The notes beneath the pieces are model-generated. The model made no database searches and was not told the DNA's origin. It saw only the letters and a list, made by a program, of their open reading frames with translations. A stretch of DNA of 64,000 nucleotides, taken from positions 1 to 64,000 of the forward strand of contig JBMFJH010000002.1 in assembly GCA_049973945.1 (NCBI GenBank). Direction: 5' to 3'. How positions within the stretch are numbered: position 1 is the stretch's first letter; each line of letters starts with the position of its first letter. A program made the translations under genes and the position numbers. The stretch is from Acd1 sp049973945. Its GTDB lineage: Archaea; Thermoproteota; Thermoprotei_A; Sulfolobales; Sulfolobaceae. Of the stretch, positions 34,508 through 41,714 are shown piece after piece.

Positions 34508-35602
34508 GTGAGGGTGGCCGTCGTAGGCGGGGGGATAGTCGGCCTCTTCGCCTCGTATTACCTGAAGGCAGAAGGCGCGGAGGTCACCCTGTTCGAGAGG
34601 GAGTTCTTGGGGAGGGGCTCGGTTCACGCCGCAGGGCTGATCGAGCCCTACAGGTTCGACAGGATCAACACTACTGGGATGATCCTCAAGATGCTGAGGT
34701 ACATGTCGAGGGGGATAACGAGGGTCAGGAAGGTCAACGCGACTTGGCTCAAGGCGTTGCTGAAGACCCTCAACTCCCCTCCGCCAGAGGAGGCGTGGAG
34801 GACTGTAAGGTGGATGGCCGAGTTCTCGCTGAGGGAGTACAGGAGGTTGGCGGAGGAGAAGAACGACTTCGACTACGACGATTCTGGCCTCTACGAGGTC
34901 TCCCTTAGCGAGAGGGACTTCCTCGACAACCTCGAGGACTGCAGGTCGAGCCACCTGAGGCCCAAGTGCGAGGAGACCGAGGTAAAGGGCCTGGGAAGGG
35001 CCGTGCACTTCCCCGAGCTCGCAAAGGTCTCCACCGAGGCGTTCGTCGAGAGGATGAAGAGGGAGCTGGAGGGATTGAAAGTGGTACTCAAGGAGGTCAA
35101 GGACTTCGAGGCGTTGAAGAGGGAGTACGACGGGGTAGTCCTCGCTAACGGGGTGGGCGTAGCTGAATTGGGTTTGGCCGTTACGTCGTTCAAGGGCTAC
35201 GGCTACAGGGTTAGGGGCAGGGAGCTCTCGAGGCTGCCAGTCAGCGTGGTCATCAACGACTACGGCCTGGCAATAGTCAGGAACTCCGACCACTACAAAG
35301 TCACGGCTGGGTTCGAGGCCGACTTCAGCCCAGGCGTGGGGGACTCCTCCAGGCTCCTCAACTTGGCCTTAAAGGCGATCCAAATCGAGGGGGTGCTCGA
35401 CGCTAGGGAGGGGTGGAGGCCCTGCACCTACGACGGCTTCCCCCTTGTCGGGGAGTTCAAGGGCTTCGTCGTTGCTTCTGGGGCCTGCAGGTTGGGGTGG
35501 AGCTTCGCCCCTGCCATGGGGAGGATGGCCGCGGACATAGCCTTAGGGAAGGCGAAGTCGTTCGGCTACGTCTCGGGAGAGGGTAGGGCGGTTTTCGGTT
35601 GA
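34508..35602 (+). CDS. FAD-dependent oxidoreductase of the DAO family
   Basis: A 364-residue flavoprotein with the N-terminal VAVVGGGIVGLFASYYLKAEG dinucleotide loop, E-F-E-R after beta-2 (TLFEREF), and the C-terminal YDGFPLVGEFKGFVVASGACRLGWSFAPAMG region of D-amino-acid oxidase/glycine oxidase-like enzymes. The start is GTG 34508, 16 bases after the HEAT gene. Position after a ThiS-like carrier recalls thiO-thiS bacterial operons (glycine oxidase for the thiazole), but crenarchaea usually make thiazole with Thi4, so this should not be taken as shown. Substrate unknown. Confidence 0.75.
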   Translation: MRVAVVGGGIVGLFASYYLKAEGAEVTLFEREFLGRGSVHAAGLIEPYRFDRINTTGMILKMLRYMSRGITRVRKVNATWLKALLKTLNSPPPEEAWRTVRWMAEFSLREYRRLAEEKNDFDYDDSGLYEVSLSERDFLDNLEDCRSSHLRPKCEETEVKGLGRAVHFPELAKVSTEAFVERMKRELEGLKVVLKEVKDFEALKREYDGVVLANGVGVAELGLAVTSFKGYGYRVRGRELSRLPVSVVINDYGLAIVRNSDHYKVTAGFEADFSPGVGDSSRLLNLALKAIQIEGVLDAREGWRPCTYDGFPLVGEFKGFVVASGACRLGWSFAPAMGRMAADIALGKAKSFGYVSGEGRAVFG

Positions 35603-35683
35603 GGCTTGCCTAATACTTTCGCGCCGGCGGGACAGCAGGGAGGTTTGTATTAAATACCACGACGCCACTCAATTATTTCGGGA

Positions 35684-36175
35684 ATGACCCTGGGCCTCGA
35701 GCGCTACAAGAAGTTGATGAACGTCAAGGAGCTCCTCTTCCTCAACAAGAAGGAGGAGGCATTTGAGGAGCTCTCGAAGCTCCTCAAAGAAGTCCCGCCC
35801 GAGGAGGACCTCAACTGGTTCGGTTGCAACGCCATAGACGCCTGCAACTGCGAGACCCTAGTGGAGTTCTACATGAGGTTCGGGAGCAGGTTCGACTTCA
35901 AGAACTGCAGCAACCTGAGCAAGCTGGCCATCTGCCTTTCCGAGAGCGTAAGCCTGAAGGAGTTAATCCCCGTAGTGAGGGCCGTGGTGGCCCAGGGGAG
36001 GGCCGGCAGGCTGACCGGAGTTGTTAGGACGAAGTCTTATAAGGCCATAAGGAACATGGCCGACGCCCTCGAGGCCGTAGGGGAGCTGGCCCTAGCGAGG
36101 AGCATCCTGGTCTCCGCCTGTAGGGAGGGGATGAACGAGGCCTGCGAGGAGGCGGTTCAGGTCTCCTACACGTGA
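35684..36175 (+). CDS. Hypothetical cysteine-containing helical protein
   Basis: A 163-residue helical protein with cysteines clustered in two places (GCNAIDACNCET near 48-58 and the later NCSN, ICLS, ACREGMNEAC). Repeated helices recall TPR-like arrays. The cysteines might bind a metal or form disulfides, but no known site pattern is met. It has its own promoter (ATTAAATAC near 35649-35657). I do not recognise the family. Confidence 0.6.
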   Translation: MTLGLERYKKLMNVKELLFLNKKEEAFEELSKLLKEVPPEEDLNWFGCNAIDACNCETLVEFYMRFGSRFDFKNCSNLSKLAICLSESVSLKELIPVVRAVVAQGRAGRLTGVVRTKSYKAIRNMADALEAVGELALARSILVSACREGMNEACEEAVQVSYT

Positions 36176-36185
36176 ACATTCGCAG

Positions 36186-36737
36186 TTACGACTGGTCTTC
36201 CCCTTTCTTGCTCTTCCTGCCGTCAAGCCACATCGCCGCCCTCATTAGGGGGTAGAGCAGGGCGACCAGCAGGGCGAACCAGTAGAACTCCGTCGGCCTG
36301 AAAGTGACGAGCATCACCGCCACCGCGTTCGGCTGTGTCACGGTCAGCTGCGTCGCGCCGAACAGAACCGGTTCGTAGTCGGCCGGTAAGTAGCCTAAGG
36401 CGGAGAGCAGTTTGAACGCCGCGAAGAACAGGACGGGCTCCAGCAAGTACAGAACGGTGACCGTGAAAAGCGTCGTGTGTACGAACTTTTTGCCCCTTAT
36501 GACAGCGAAAAGCCCGTACGCCGTCATTACCAGCAGGTACGCCCTGAACCCTGAGAGGGCCGCGTTTATTAGCTCGGTTATCCTCAGCTCCTCCCCCAGG
36601 AAGCTCGCGCTTATCTGAAACGGGGAGTCCATTATCGTGAGTACCCCTCCTACGCTGACGAACCACCAGTACACCGGCAGGAGGACTACGAAAACCGAGA
36701 GCGCGTAGTACGCTACCGCCAACGCCCTCCAGGCCAT
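36186..36737 (-). CDS. Polytopic membrane protein, unknown
   Basis: A 183-residue protein with about five TM helices (about 5-27, 58-78, 85-108, 130-148, 152-170) and a basic C-terminus. It overlaps the end of the next-upstream gene (36737) by one base, so the two are an operon. Nothing indicates function. The partner has a single TM and an extracytoplasmic beta domain, so the two could form one membrane complex. Confidence 0.6.
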   Translation of the reverse strand: MAWRALAVAYYALSVFVVLLPVYWWFVSVGGVLTIMDSPFQISASFLGEELRITELINAALSGFRAYLLVMTAYGLFAVIRGKKFVHTTLFTVTVLYLLEPVLFFAAFKLLSALGYLPADYEPVLFGATQLTVTQPNAVAVMLVTFRPTEFYWFALLVALLYPLMRAAMWLDGRKSKKGEDQS

Positions 36738-37159
36738 TATTTGCTCACCACAGTGAGCGTAGTGTTGAGGAAGCGCAAGGTAACAGTGAGGGAGAACTTT
36801 CCCAGCAAATAGGAGCTCATCGCGTCTCTGAAGTCGTAAATCCTCACGATCACCACGCCGTCCGACTTGGGGGGAATAGTCACGGGCTCCGTCGAACCCA
36901 AACCGGGGCCTGATATGTTCAGCACGGTGAGGGCGAAGGGCGCGGGGTTGTGGACGTCCACGACAATGGAACCGTTCTGGGGGAACACCCGGGCCGAGTA
37001 GCTGACGTTCTCCAGGGACTTGAGCTCCCCCACTGGTTGGCTTAGGGCGCTCGACAGGAAGTCCTGATTGAGGTAGGGAGTACCGAGGAGCAAGAAGACG
37101 GCCACGCCGGCCAGTAGGGCTATGAGCTTCACCTTCCTGACTTCCTTATCACCCTTCAA
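36737..37159 (-). CDS. Membrane-anchored protein with Ig-like external domain
   Basis: A 140-residue protein with one N-terminal TM helix (LIALLAGVAVFLLLGTPYL) and an external beta sandwich (SYSARVFPQNGSIVVDVHNP) with sequons. The start is TTG 37159; an alternative start lies ten codons downstream. It precedes the polytopic membrane protein in a two-gene operon. Function unknown. Confidence 0.6.
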   Translation of the reverse strand: MKGDKEVRKVKLIALLAGVAVFLLLGTPYLNQDFLSSALSQPVGELKSLENVSYSARVFPQNGSIVVDVHNPAPFALTVLNISGPGLGSTEPVTIPPKSDGVVIVRIYDFRDAMSSYLLGKFSLTVTLRFLNTTLTVVSK

Positions 37160-37215
37160 GACGCTTGTTTCACCGATTCCAAGCTCATTAATTTGTCCCC
37201 CCAGTTTACGAGGGC

Positions 37216-38031
37216 TTGCGGAGGAAGTTAGGGCTGCTGTACTTGCTGGCGGCCTCCGCGCTCTGGGGAGGGATAGGGGTCATCGTCCAGACCCTCGTGC
37301 CCAACGAGAGGGGCGTGCCCTTGGCAGTCCTGATAAGATCCCTCTCGGCCTCGGCCTTGCTCCTGGCCAGGCTCAGGTTCGTCATGAGGGGGGAGGCAGT
37401 CGTCATGGGTCTGATCTCCTCAGCTTTCTACTCCGTCTACGTCTTAACGATCGTCGTAGAGGGGACTTCTATCTCCGCCGCGATGCTCTACACGGCCCCG
37501 GCTTTCATAGTGGGCTACGAGCTGTTGAGAGGGAGGAAGGTCACGTCGGTGGACTACGTCGCTACGGGCCTGACCGTGGCGGGGGTGATGATAATTTACA
37601 ACGCCGAGCTGCTGACCCTCTACACCGCGCTGGGTTTGCTCTCGGGGTTCACGTACTCGCTGCTCATTTACTACTCGTCGATAATGCAGGCCAGGGGCTT
37701 CGCCGAGTGGGACATCATTGCCGCGCAAAGCCTGTGGAGCCTGCCCCCTCTCCTCTTGGCCTCCCTGACCTTCTGGGAGTTCACCGCGGAGGTCGCCGCG
37801 GCCGGGGTGCTCCTGGGCGTGGTCGAGACAGTGGTCGCGTACTACTTCTTCTACAAAGGGATGAGGGAGGTGGGGCCTCTGGCTTCTAGCCTCCTGACGT
37901 CGTTAGAGCCCGTCTTCGCCATGGTCTACGCCTACCTGATCTTGGCACAGGTTCTGACCCCAATCCAGTACCTGGGGGCGTCGCTCATAATCCTCTCCTC
38001 AGCCCTCACTGCCCTACGCTCGGCGAGGTGA
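37216..38031 (+). CDS. EamA/DMT-superfamily transporter
   Basis: A 271-residue protein with ten TM helices in two EamA halves (AASALWGGIGVIVQTLVP opens the first; GLLSGFTYSLLIYYSSI the second; EPVFAMVYAYLILAQVLTP is typical of the end of the second). DMT transporters export amino acids, nucleotides or other metabolites. TTG 37216 is the start. The last 26 bases overlap the convergent MFS gene. Confidence 0.85.
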   Translation: MRRKLGLLYLLAASALWGGIGVIVQTLVPNERGVPLAVLIRSLSASALLLARLRFVMRGEAVVMGLISSAFYSVYVLTIVVEGTSISAAMLYTAPAFIVGYELLRGRKVTSVDYVATGLTVAGVMIIYNAELLTLYTALGLLSGFTYSLLIYYSSIMQARGFAEWDIIAAQSLWSLPPLLLASLTFWEFTAEVAAAGVLLGVVETVVAYYFFYKGMREVGPLASSLLTSLEPVFAMVYAYLILAQVLTPIQYLGASLIILSSALTALRSAR

Positions 38032-39169
38032 AAAAGGGCAGCTTCATGTACTTGGCCAAGGCTATGGCCGAAACGGCCACGACGACGGTTAACGACGCGA
38101 AGGCGTAACTCAGCCCCACGCAATCGCTCAGGAGCCCCACGAACGGCGGAACCGCTATGAACAGCGCGTTGTTGTAGGCCATGAAGTACGAGTTGAGGGC
38201 GACCCTCTCCTCGAGCCTGGACGCCCTCGTGATCAGCACGGTCGCCATGGGGAACACGGAGCCGTGAGGGATTCCCAGGACGAAGTAGAAGGCCAGGAAC
38301 TCCGCGTAGCTGGTCGCGAAGGTCTGCCCCACGAGCGAGACCAGGGTCAGGACTACGGAGACTATCAGCGGCCTCCTGAGGTCCTCGAAGGGCCTTACGG
38401 TCATGAAGAGCCTAGTCGCGAAGGAGGCCAAGTAGAAGGGGAGGTAGACGGAGTAGGCCTCGAATGAGCTGACGTGGAACCTCTCCTCGACGAGGATCGC
38501 GGAGAACGCGGTTATCGCGGCGAAGGGCACGTTGTAGGTGGTTATCGCGAGGATCGCCGATATGAGTCCCGGGTTCCTGAGGTGGGCCCCTGGGCTCCGC
38601 CTCGCCTTGGTCTTTACCCCGTCGCCCATCCTCACCCTGAACGAGAGAACCGCCAGGATTAGGGCCACCGGGACGAAGAACAGAAAGACGTCCGAGTAGC
38701 CGTACTTCGTCAGTAAAACCGTCTCGTACAGGGGGCCAAGGATGAGGCTCAGGGAGAGGGCGGTGCTGTAGAGGTTCATGGCCCTCTCCCTGTCGGGGGC
38801 GGTCGACGCGTAGGTCATCAACAGCGGGACTAGCAGGGCATTGACGAACCCGCTCGCCAAGCTCACCACCCAAACCGTTAACTGGTCGGAGAGGTAGAAC
38901 AGGGGCAGCAACGCCACGTTGGCCCACGAGGCTATCACGAAGAGCTTCGTCGCCGTCCCCAAGCTCAGCCTGGGGTTTACGAAGAGGTTCACGAAGAGGT
39001 TGGAGGCCATGTAGACCGCCGACAGGAGCCCTACTAAGGTTGCCGAGAAGCCCAGCTCGTACTTAGCTACTAAGGGCAACGTCGTCCCGACCATGTTGTT
39101 GGTGGCCCTGAACGAGACCGTCATCAGCACCAGGAGGGCCAGAGAGGCGGCCAAGCCCTTCTGGGACAT
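38006..39169 (-). CDS. MFS transporter
   Basis: A 387-residue protein with twelve TM segments. TM1 ends in NNMVGTTLPL, the 2-3 loop is NPRLSLGTATKLF, and a charged middle loop (VRMGDGVKTKARRSPGAHL) separates the halves. The C-terminal half has ATRLFMTVRPFEDLRRP. The family is general; the drug/sugar type is possible. The upstream region leads to a run of twelve G (39200-39211). Confidence 0.8.
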   Translation of the reverse strand: MSQKGLAASLALLVLMTVSFRATNNMVGTTLPLVAKYELGFSATLVGLLSAVYMASNLFVNLFVNPRLSLGTATKLFVIASWANVALLPLFYLSDQLTVWVVSLASGFVNALLVPLLMTYASTAPDRERAMNLYSTALSLSLILGPLYETVLLTKYGYSDVFLFFVPVALILAVLSFRVRMGDGVKTKARRSPGAHLRNPGLISAILAITTYNVPFAAITAFSAILVEERFHVSSFEAYSVYLPFYLASFATRLFMTVRPFEDLRRPLIVSVVLTLVSLVGQTFATSYAEFLAFYFVLGIPHGSVFPMATVLITRASRLEERVALNSYFMAYNNALFIAVPPFVGLLSDCVGLSYAFASLTVVVAVSAIALAKYMKLPFFTSPSVGQ

Positions 39170-39199
39170 GGGGGTAAAGGAAAGTTAGGAACCTAATAA

Positions 39200-39211
39200 G
39201 GGGGGGGGGGG
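39200..39211 (+). repeat. Run of twelve G
   Basis: A G12 homopolymer stands between the MFS start and the promoter (TTTATATC, about 39220) of the gene at 39248. Long G runs are rare in this window; it may vary in length between cells or be mis-sequenced. Confidence 0.8.
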
Positions 39212-39247
39212 AAGAACCTCTTTATATCGCGGGGTCGATGAACTCAT

Positions 39248-39634
39248 GTGACCGAAATAGAATATCAGCCCTTCAAAAAGATCGTCGTTCACGAGGTGAT
39301 CAGGTACTCCTTCGAGGAGCTAGTCACGGAAGTGTTGCTCCAAGCCAGGGCGTTGGGAGGGACTGCCGTGCCGAGCCTAGGGTGGTGCAACGGAGTGGCC
39401 TTCATAATACAGCAGTTCCCCCTCACTGACGCCATAGTCCAGGAAATGCTAAGGGGCGTAGTCCATTACGCGGGGGTTCTCTACGCCATAAAGGAGAACT
39501 ACGAGCCGGAGGTCAGGACTCAGCTGGGCATAGTGAGGCTGGTCAACAGGTGCAACAACCCCAACTTCGTGAAGCTGGCCGAGTTCCTGAAGGAGTTCAA
39601 GGGCGACGGCTCGACGTTTCCAGTTAATATTTAA
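39248..39634 (+). CDS. Hypothetical protein upstream of leuC
   Basis: A 128-residue alpha/beta protein with no signal or TM, containing GTAVPSLGWCNGVAFIIQQF and EVRTQLGIVRLVNRC. The start is GTG 39248, about 25 bases after a TATA box. Its stop lies within the leuC promoter (39628-39637), only 27 bases before leuC. I do not recognise the family; similar small genes of unknown role are common in Sulfolobales. A link to leucine synthesis is possible only from position. Confidence 0.6.
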   Translation: MTEIEYQPFKKIVVHEVIRYSFEELVTEVLLQARALGGTAVPSLGWCNGVAFIIQQFPLTDAIVQEMLRGVVHYAGVLYAIKENYEPEVRTQLGIVRLVNRCNNPNFVKLAEFLKEFKGDGSTFPVNI

Positions 39635-39637
39635 AAG
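39628..39637 (+). promoter_or_regulatory. TATA box of leuC
   Basis: ATTTAAAAG-type element ending the upstream gene, centred about 28 bases before ATG 39661, which makes the leuC message leaderless and places the palindrome at 39639-39654 between TATA and start. Confidence 0.6.
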
Positions 39638-39638
39638 T

Positions 39639-39654
39639 TTTAAGCATGCTTAAA
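39639..39654. promoter_or_regulatory. Palindromic operator of leuCD
   Basis: TTTAAGCATGCTTAAA is a perfect 16-bp palindrome directly downstream of the leuC TATA box and 7 bases before ATG 39661. Bound protein would block initiation. The same half-site occurs as an inverted repeat with a 4-base spacer at 63252-63273, also directly downstream of a TATA box. A leucine-responsive (Lrp-type) or similar dimeric repressor is the obvious candidate; no regulator gene is adjacent. Confidence 0.7.
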
Positions 39655-39660
39655 TCGCCG

Positions 39661-40905
39661 ATGCCGCAGACGTTAACCGAGAAGATCCTCAGCAGGGCAG
39701 CTGGGAAATCCGTCAGCCCAGGCGACGTGACGGAAATCAAGGTCGACAAAGTAGCTTTTCACGACCTGACTGGCTACCACGTTATTGAAGTCATGGAAAA
39801 GGTGGGGGCGGTTAAGGTCTTCGACCCCCAGAAGCTCGTGATAGCCTTCGACCACTTGGCCCCGCCCCCAGATGTGAGGAGCGCGGAGATACAGGGGAAC
39901 ATAAGGAAGTTCGTCAGGGAGCTCAGGTTGCCCAACTTCCACGACATAAACTACGGGATCCTCCACCAAGTGCTGATAGAGAAGTACGTGAACCCTGGAG
40001 AAGTAGTAGTAGCTGCCGACAGCCACACGACGACCTCGGGCGCTTTAGGGGCCTTCGCGCAAGGCCTGGGGGCGAGCGACGTCGCCGCTGCCGTAATTAC
40101 GGGGAAGACCTGGGTTCAAGTCCCCCAGCCCTTCAAGGTGACCCTCAAGGGCGAGCCCGCCAAGTGGATAAACGGGAAGGACGTCGCCTTAAAGCTCCTG
40201 GGCGACTTCAAGGCCGATTACTTCAACGGTATGTCCATAGAGGTCTTCGTGGAGAGGCCCTCAGCCTTCCCGATGGACTACAGGGCTACGGTGGCGAACA
40301 TGGGCATAGAGATGAACGCCGACGCCCTGATGTTCGTCCCCGACTCTGAGACGGTCAACTACGTGAAGACCATGAGGGGGTATGAGCCCCCCGTGGTGAC
40401 CCCCGACCAGGGGGCTAAGTATGTCGACGAGTACACTATTGAGCTGGACAAGATGGAGCCTCTGGTCGCGGCTCCCCACAGCGTGGACAACGTCAAGGTC
40501 GTGACGGAGCTAGAGGGGACTCCCGTCGACCAGGTCTTCATAGGCTCCTGCACCAACGGCAGGATAAGCGACTTCGTCGCGGCGGCCCAAATCCTGAAAG
40601 GGAGGAAGGTGAAGAGCAGGTGCATTGCTATCCCCGCGTCCTACAACCTCTTCGTGAAGCTCATGGACATGGGGGTGATCAAGGTTCTGGCCGACGCCGG
40701 TTGCATCATAACCTACGGCACCTGCGGCCCATGCCTGGGAGGCCACTTCGGCATCGCAGGGCCCGGGGAGAACATAGTGTCCACCAGCTCCAGGAACTTC
40801 AAGGGCAGGATGGGTAGCAACGAGAGCAGGGTCTACCTGGCCGGGCCCGCGGTCGCCGCGGCCTCGGCGGTTGAGGGCAAAATAACCGACCCCAGGAGGT
40901 TCTGA
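39661..40905 (+). CDS. leuC: 3-isopropylmalate dehydratase large subunit
   Basis: About 414 residues, the archaeal-type large subunit that isomerises 2- to 3-isopropylmalate in leucine synthesis. The [4Fe-4S] ligands are in IGSCTNGR and GTCGPCLGGHFG; ADSHTTTSGALGAFAQGLGASD is the usual substrate loop. ATG 39646 is in frame but sits at the centre of the operator; ATG 39661 gives the standard MPQTLTEKI start and the right distance from TATA. leuD follows after three bases with a clear ribosome site (AGGAGGT, 40894-40900). Homoaconitase is a related possibility in crenarchaea that make lysine by the aminoadipate route. Confidence 0.93.
   Translation: MPQTLTEKILSRAAGKSVSPGDVTEIKVDKVAFHDLTGYHVIEVMEKVGAVKVFDPQKLVIAFDHLAPPPDVRSAEIQGNIRKFVRELRLPNFHDINYGILHQVLIEKYVNPGEVVVAADSHTTTSGALGAFAQGLGASDVAAAVITGKTWVQVPQPFKVTLKGEPAKWINGKDVALKLLGDFKADYFNGMSIEVFVERPSAFPMDYRATVANMGIEMNADALMFVPDSETVNYVKTMRGYEPPVVTPDQGAKYVDEYTIELDKMEPLVAAPHSVDNVKVVTELEGTPVDQVFIGSCTNGRISDFVAAAQILKGRKVKSRCIAIPASYNLFVKLMDMGVIKVLADAGCIITYGTCGPCLGGHFGIAGPGENIVSTSSRNFKGRMGSNESRVYLAGPAVAAASAVEGKITDPRRF
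40894..40900 (+). promoter_or_regulatory. Shine-Dalgarno site of leuD
   Basis: AGGAGGT, inside the last codons of leuC, lies eight bases before GTG 40909 and decides that start. Most promoter-proximal genes here lack such a site; internal operon genes have one. Confidence 0.7.
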
Positions 40906-40908
40906 GCC

Positions 40909-41397
40909 GTGATAGTCGAGGGGAAAGTTCTCAAGTTCGGGGACAAGATAGACACCGACATTATCATCCCGGCGAGGTACCTCAAGTACACCGACCCGGA
41001 GTACTTGGCACAACACGCCATGGAACCCCTAGACCCGGAGTTCTACAAGAAGGCGAAGCAGGGCGTAATACTGGTCGCCGGGAAAGTTTTCGGAATGGGT
41101 TCGAGCAGGGAGCAGGCCGCGATCGCCCTCAAAGCGGCGGGGGTCAAGGCTGTAATCGCCGAGTCCTTCGCGAGGATTTTCTACAGGAACGCCATAAACA
41201 ACGGCCTCCCCGCGATAGTGTTGCCCAACGCCACGAAGGAGATCAACGAGGGCGACTACGTGGTCGTCAACGTGGAGACGGGGGAGATTAGGGTAAACAA
41301 CGCTAAGGTACTGAAGGGGAAGGGCATAACTGGCATGCCGCTCGAAATAATAAAGGCGGGGGGCCTCATTGAATACCTGAGGAAGTCCAAGGTATGA
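40909..41397 (+). CDS. leuD: 3-isopropylmalate dehydratase small subunit
   Basis: A 162-residue swivel-domain subunit. KFGDKIDTDIIIPARYL, then VFGMGSSREQAAIALKAAGV and ESFARIFYRNAINNGLP are characteristic of archaeal LeuD. It completes the enzyme with LeuC. GTG 40909 follows a strong ribosome-binding site. The stop codon overlaps the ATG of the truncated ABC gene (41394), so that remnant would be translated from the leucine operon transcript. Confidence 0.93.
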   Translation: MIVEGKVLKFGDKIDTDIIIPARYLKYTDPEYLAQHAMEPLDPEFYKKAKQGVILVAGKVFGMGSSREQAAIALKAAGVKAVIAESFARIFYRNAINNGLPAIVLPNATKEINEGDYVVVNVETGEIRVNNAKVLKGKGITGMPLEIIKAGGLIEYLRKSKV

Positions 41398-41714
41398 AGG
41401 TTTATGGGGACCTCTCGGCCCTGGACGGACTGACCGCAGGCGTCCCGAGCGGACAGGGGTTACACCTCCTGGGCCTCAAACGGGGCGGGGGAGACATACT
41501 AACCTCGACCGTCAGGCTCCTCAACTCAATGATGGGCGTCACCGCCCCCGTTTTTAGCCACATCATGTCAATCGATGCCAGGCTCTCTACCGAGGTTACG
41601 GTAATGTCCAAGGGCAAGGTGATGTGGCAGGGTGGGAAGGTAATGGCAAGGGAGGACGAGCCCCTCGGATCCGTCGGGGCAGGGCTGATTGAGGATGCTC
41701 GGGAAGCTGATTAA
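41394..41714 (+). pseudogene. Core-deleted ABC ATPase with intact frame
   Basis: A 106-codon open frame clearly derived from the ATPase at 20353-21084. It keeps the first beta strands (SALDGLTAGVP; LHLLGL), then jumps directly to the post-Walker-B part (RLLNSMMGVTAPV; FSHIMSIDARLSTEVTVMSKGK; MAREDEPLGSV). The Walker A, Q-loop, signature and Walker B (about 130 residues) are gone, replaced by KRGGGDILTS. The frame is kept, including the 26-base overlap with the permease start, so it may persist as a translation leader for the permease. It cannot hydrolyse ATP. Confidence 0.85.

Noticed and set aside
34013..35293. 426-codon minus frame across the HEAT and DAO genes
   Set aside because: Antisense shadow caused by GC-rich third positions; both plus-strand genes have family motifs.
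34508..35602. Calling the flavoenzyme ThiO because of the ThiS-like neighbour
   Set aside because: The specific glycine-oxidase residues cannot be confirmed and crenarchaea generally use Thi4 for the thiazole.
40113..40130. T-arm-like sequence GGGTTCAAGTCCCCC, suggesting a tRNA
   Set aside because: It lies inside leuC, where it encodes WVQVPQPF of a conserved region; no D or anticodon arm is present.
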